Assembly (NCBI RefSeq): GCF_005860795.2
Contig: NZ_CP058350.1
Span: 2,076,501 to 2,140,500, forward strand
DNA from: Peteryoungia desertarenae
GTDB taxonomy: Bacteria > Pseudomonadota > Alphaproteobacteria > Rhizobiales > Rhizobiaceae
DNA: 64,000 nt
Reading direction: 5' to 3'
The notes under the pieces were generated by a model. That model was given only the letters and a program-made list of their open reading frames with translations. It had not been told where the DNA came from and did not search any database. Position 1 is the first letter of the stretch. Every line of letters starts with the position of its first letter. Below, in pieces: positions 61,136 to 64,000 of this stretch. A program made the position numbers and the translations under genes.

Positions 61136-61655
61136 GGCATTGCTTTTTCGCATCGTCAAAGCGAAGCCTCACCACTTCGCCGCAATCCAGGAGGTCGAAC
61201 TCGCCGCCTTCGAAACCTTGCGTGTCGCCGGTGCGGTCTCAGGTCAGCCGGAAGCGAGCACGGAGGAAGAACTTGAGCGCTATCTGGAGGACGACCTGCT
61301 GTTGATCGCACTCAGCGCAGATGACGCTGTGATCGGCTATGCGGGTGCCTATGGTGTGCCGGAGGAGGCTTGTCTTCATCTGGGCGAAATCGATGTGCAT
61401 CCGGACCATCAAGGACAGGGTATCGGCCGGCGACTGGTGTCGGCACTCATGGATGAAGCGCGGGAGCGGGGCATGCTGCAGGCAAGCCTCACCACCGATC
61501 GTTTGGCTCCATTCAATGCAGGTTTCTATCAGGCCATGGGTTTTGTCATGCGCGATGGTGCCGACTGTCCACCGCGATTGGCAGGGCTCTTGCAAATGGA
61601 AAGCGCCAAGGGGCTCGACCCAAAGAGGCGCTGTGCCATGACCGCCAGCCTGTGA
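61128..61655 (+). CDS. GNAT-family N-acetyltransferase
   Basis: 175 residues from GTG 61128, which overlaps the YdeI-like stop. Acetyl-CoA site LGEIDVHPDHQGQGIGRRLVSALM (Q/R-x-x-G-x-G/A) and a C-terminal PFNAGFYQAMGFVM typical of GNAT folds. Substrate unknown. The pair is presumably co-translated. Confidence 0.85.
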   Translation: MAEALLFRIVKAKPHHFAAIQEVELAAFETLRVAGAVSGQPEASTEEELERYLEDDLLLIALSADDAVIGYAGAYGVPEEACLHLGEIDVHPDHQGQGIGRRLVSALMDEARERGMLQASLTTDRLAPFNAGFYQAMGFVMRDGADCPPRLAGLLQMESAKGLDPKRRCAMTASL

Positions 61656-61809
61656 ACTTTGGCGCCAAACGGCTGTCGCCAAAGTCTGGTCACGCAAATG
61701 TCATGACTTCGGCGCATCAGTGAATTGTAATTCGCTAATTTTTACTAGCCATTAACCATGAATTTCCTAGGCTTGCAGTCATCGAATCGCAGCCGAGGGC
61801 AACTCTTCC

Positions 61810-62424
61810 ATGACACTTTCCCGCCGCAGTCTTCTGATCGGCCTACCGCTCATTCTGGCAGGATGCCAATCCATACCCAACCAGCAGGCCCTTTATGGCG
61901 ACCTGCCGGATGAACCCTTCCCGTTGAAGAAGGTGCCGCTGGAAAAGATCAAGCCTGAACTGCGCCGTCAGGAAGTGGCTTACGAGACCAATCACAAGCC
62001 GGGAACCGTCGTGGTCGATACGCCCGCGCGTCGCCTCTACTACGTGATGGAGAATGGCCGCGCGATGCGCTACGGCGTCGGTGTCGGACGCGAAGGTCTG
62101 GCGCTGCGCGGCAATGCCTATATCGGACGCAAGGCCGAGTGGCCGTCCTGGACGCCGACGGCAAACATGATCCGCCGCGAACCCGAGCGGAACCTGAAAT
62201 ATGCCGGCGGTGTGCCGGGAGGACCGAACAATCCGCTCGGAGCCCGTGCTATCTACCTGTATCGCAATGGCAATGACACCATGTTCCGCATCCACGGCAC
62301 CAACCAGCCGCAATCGATCGGCCAGGCCATGTCATCCGGTTGCGTTCGCATGATGAACCATGACGTCATCGATCTCTATGATCGCGTGAAGGTCGGCGGT
62401 CGGGTCGAGGTCATTCAGGCCTGA
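61810..62424 (+). CDS. L,D-transpeptidase (ErfK/YbiS/YcfS/YnhG) lipoprotein
   Basis: 204 residues. Lipoprotein signal SLLIGLPLILAGC (lipobox LAGC), then the YkuD catalytic domain with TPARRLYYVMENGRAM, HGTNQPQSIGQAMSSGC and VRMMNHDVIDLYDRV, the His and Cys being the active site (HxxxxxxxxxxxxSSGCVRM pattern). Makes 3-3 peptidoglycan cross-links or attaches outer-membrane proteins to peptidoglycan. Convergent with the next transporter. Confidence 0.92.
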   Translation: MTLSRRSLLIGLPLILAGCQSIPNQQALYGDLPDEPFPLKKVPLEKIKPELRRQEVAYETNHKPGTVVVDTPARRLYYVMENGRAMRYGVGVGREGLALRGNAYIGRKAEWPSWTPTANMIRREPERNLKYAGGVPGGPNNPLGARAIYLYRNGNDTMFRIHGTNQPQSIGQAMSSGCVRMMNHDVIDLYDRVKVGGRVEVIQA

Positions 62425-62428
62425 TCGG

Positions 62429-63331
62429 TCAACGGCGCGATAACACGCCGGTCGACAAGAGAACGCCGATACCGGTGACGATTGCAGCAGCAATCGTCAC
62501 CAGACCGAGCTCCTCCCCCAGAAAGAAACCGCCACCCAGGGCTGCGGCCACGGGTGTCACCGCTGTATAGGCCGCTGCCTGTGTGCCGCCAAGCGAGCGC
62601 ACGGCTGCGCCATAAAGCACGGTTGCAAGAAAGCCCGACAACAGGCCCTGCGTCACCATCTGCAGACCGACTTCGCCGATCGGAGCCTCCAGGAGATTGA
62701 TTCCCAGAAAGGGAATCAGCATCAGGTTGATCACCGTCGACCAGAAGCAGATCAGCGCGCCGCCTTCGAAGGCCGAAAGTCCGGATTGCTTGAAGGCATG
62801 GGTGTAGATCGCCCAAAGTGTCGCGCCGATGGGAAGCACGACATAGCTTTTCCAGGTCAGGTTCCCGTCACCGAGACTGCCGATCAGCAGCAGCAGTCCG
62901 CCACAGAAGATCGCGGCAATCCCGAGACGGCGCAAAAGATCCGGACGTTCGCCAAGGACGAGGATACCGATCAGCGCTGCGGCAAGTGGCATCGTGCCGG
63001 GCAGGAGCACGCCTGCCGCCGAGGCCGGGGTGCTCTGCATGCCGAAGCCAACGATCTGGAAGAACAAGGCGCCGGAGCCGAGGATCATCAGGATCAGCGG
63101 TCGTTTCGGCACATGCTTCGGCCAAACGCCGATTCGCAAAAGGATGGGTGAAAGAAGAAGGGTCGGAATGCCGTAGCGCAGCAGGCTGAGATCGAGCGGC
63201 GCCAGAACCGTGCCGACGCTGTGGCGTGTCGAGACAAGCCAAGAGGCCCAGATCAACACCACCGAAAGGGCGGAAAGGGCACCAAGCCCGGCGGAAAGGG
63301 ATGGTGATGCATTGCTGCTGACAGTTGACAT
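62429..63331 (-). CDS. DMT-superfamily (EamA) transporter
   Basis: 300 residues, ten hydrophobic segments in two EamA repeats (LSVVLIWASWLVSTRHSVG; AALWAIYTHAFKQSGLSAFEGGALICFWSTVINLMLIPF; AAAYTAVTPVAAALGGGFFLGEELGLVTIAAAIV). Divergent from an Lrp/AsnC gene 120 bases away, a common pairing in which the regulator controls an amino-acid exporter. Confidence 0.84.
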   Translation of the reverse strand: MSTVSSNASPSLSAGLGALSALSVVLIWASWLVSTRHSVGTVLAPLDLSLLRYGIPTLLLSPILLRIGVWPKHVPKRPLILMILGSGALFFQIVGFGMQSTPASAAGVLLPGTMPLAAALIGILVLGERPDLLRRLGIAAIFCGGLLLLIGSLGDGNLTWKSYVVLPIGATLWAIYTHAFKQSGLSAFEGGALICFWSTVINLMLIPFLGINLLEAPIGEVGLQMVTQGLLSGFLATVLYGAAVRSLGGTQAAAYTAVTPVAAALGGGFFLGEELGLVTIAAAIVTGIGVLLSTGVLSRR

Positions 63332-63451
63332 GCGGGCCTCCTGAAGAGCTGCATCCTAGTCGATAAGGCCGCGGCAAATCCTTGCCATTTCTGCCTCCAA
63401 CTCGTAAGGATTGGCAAAATAATGCGCAATGACGTCTGAGGGAGGTGGTTT

Positions 63452-63928
63452 ATGCCAAAACTGGATCATTTCGACCGGGCTATCCTCAACGCTTTGCAGG
63501 TCAATGCGCGGGCCACGAATGTGGAGATCGCCGAAACGGTCAATCTCTCCCAGTCTCCCTGCCTGCGCCGGATCAGAGCGCTTGAAGAGGAGGGTATCAT
63601 CAAAGGCTACCGGGCAGATCTCGACCGGCAAGCGGTGGGCCTCGAAATGACGATTTTCGTGGCGTTCAAGGTCAGTCGCCACAGCTTTGACAATGCGCAG
63701 GAGTTTCAGCAGTCCCTGCTCAAAATCCCCGAGATCGTTTCCTGCTACATGATCTCCGGTGACTACGACTTTCTCGCGGAAATTGTCGTTGAGAATCTCG
63801 CTGCCTATGAGCGGCTTTTGACCGAACGACTGCTTGTTCTGCCGCAGGTCACGGACATCCGGTCGAATTTTGCCATCCGAAACATCAAGACCGGCGGCCC
63901 GCTGCAGCTACCCACTACCCGCCGCTAA
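63452..63928 (+). CDS. Lrp/AsnC-family transcriptional regulator
   Basis: 158 residues. N-terminal helix-turn-helix (LDHFDRAILNALQVNARATNVEIAETVNLSQSPCLRRIRALEEEGIIKGYRADLD) and a C-terminal AsnC ligand-binding (RAM) domain (FVAFKVSRHSFDNAQEFQQSL... MISGDYDFLAEIVVENLAAYERLL). Divergent from the DMT transporter, so amino-acid export control is likely. Confidence 0.92.
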   Translation: MPKLDHFDRAILNALQVNARATNVEIAETVNLSQSPCLRRIRALEEEGIIKGYRADLDRQAVGLEMTIFVAFKVSRHSFDNAQEFQQSLLKIPEIVSCYMISGDYDFLAEIVVENLAAYERLLTERLLVLPQVTDIRSNFAIRNIKTGGPLQLPTTRR

Positions 63929-64000
63929 CTGTTGTCCGGAAGCCGATGCCGGTGTCAACACGCGCCATCACGTCGTCGCGAGAGCCGTGGCGCTTTCTTG
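63915..64000 (-). CDS. Possible 3' end of a gene entering from the right edge
   Basis: On the minus strand a frame without stop runs in from the window edge and ends RDDVMARVDTGIGFRTTVSGG-stop (TAG at 63915-63917), overlapping the Lrp gene's end by 14 bases. Too short to identify. Confidence 0.35.
   Translation of the reverse strand, partial: RKRHGSRDDVMARVDTGIGFRTTVSGG

Noticed and set aside
1..64000. tRNA and rRNA genes
   Set aside because: Scanned by eye for cloverleaf/TTCGA-type patterns and conserved rRNA segments; nothing convincing.

Overview
The window comes from an alphaproteobacterium of the Rhizobiaceae (Rhizobium/Agrobacterium/Sinorhizobium relatives). Three things point there: the gene order feuN?-feuP-feuQ ... 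ccmI-ccmE-ccmF-ccmH-degP-two-component pair-glnE-pleC-pepN, which I recall as the rhizobial chromosomal arrangement; high GC with rhizobial codon use; and short palindromic intergenic repeats of the type scattered through Rhizobiaceae genomes. No rRNA or tRNA gene and no CRISPR array was seen.

Region 1 (1-5270): a copper module (5'-truncated CopA-type P-type ATPase, CueR/HmrR regulator, CopZ chaperone), then a membrane diguanylate cyclase, then a lower-GC stretch that ends in a possible 28-residue membrane peptide and a strong terminator.

Region 2 (5500-28003): a gene transfer agent (GTA, RcGTA-like) structural cluster in canonical order: g1 terminase small subunit-like, g2 large terminase, g3 portal, g4 prohead protease, g5 capsid, g6-g8 connector/adaptor proteins, g9 major tail protein, g10, g10.1, g11 tape measure, g12, g13, g14 cell-wall peptidase, g15 megatron, then a holin-like gene. 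The block is broken up by dispersed repeat mosaics, an endolysin with a likely 1-base frameshift, a DUF559 nuclease-like gene, a Dabb protein, two counter-oriented overlapping small membrane proteins, an AlkB dioxygenase, a secreted Sel1-repeat protein bracketed by terminators, and an orphan Phd-type antitoxin whose toxin survives as a 17-codon stub. Repeat blocks lie between many genes from 2.4 to 22.9 kb; I saw none in the remaining 40 kb.

Region 3 (28146-47618): envelope and core genes. FeuN-like/FeuPQ, a 17-kDa-antigen-like lipoprotein, cytochrome c maturation ccmIEFH, DegP protease, a second two-component pair, GlnE, PleC-type kinase and PepN.

Region 4 (47919-64000): a frameshifted small gene, two DMT exporters, an MFS transporter, a winged-helix regulator candidate, a UDG-superfamily protein lacking two iron-sulfur cysteines, a YegD-like Hsp70, an SDR, electron-transfer flavoprotein dehydrogenase, an ECF42 sigma factor with its DGPF/YCII partner lying between copies of the ETF dehydrogenase 3' end, YdeI-like and GNAT proteins, an L,D-transpeptidase lipoprotein and an Lrp regulator.

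The most interesting observations are the insertion-ridden GTA locus (repeats, moron-like Sel1 unit, decayed toxin-antitoxin pair with paired 15-bp palindromes 21 bp apart, attenuator-like leader) and the duplicated ETF dehydrogenase 3' end around the ECF42 module. All calls are from reading the sequence; no database search was run.
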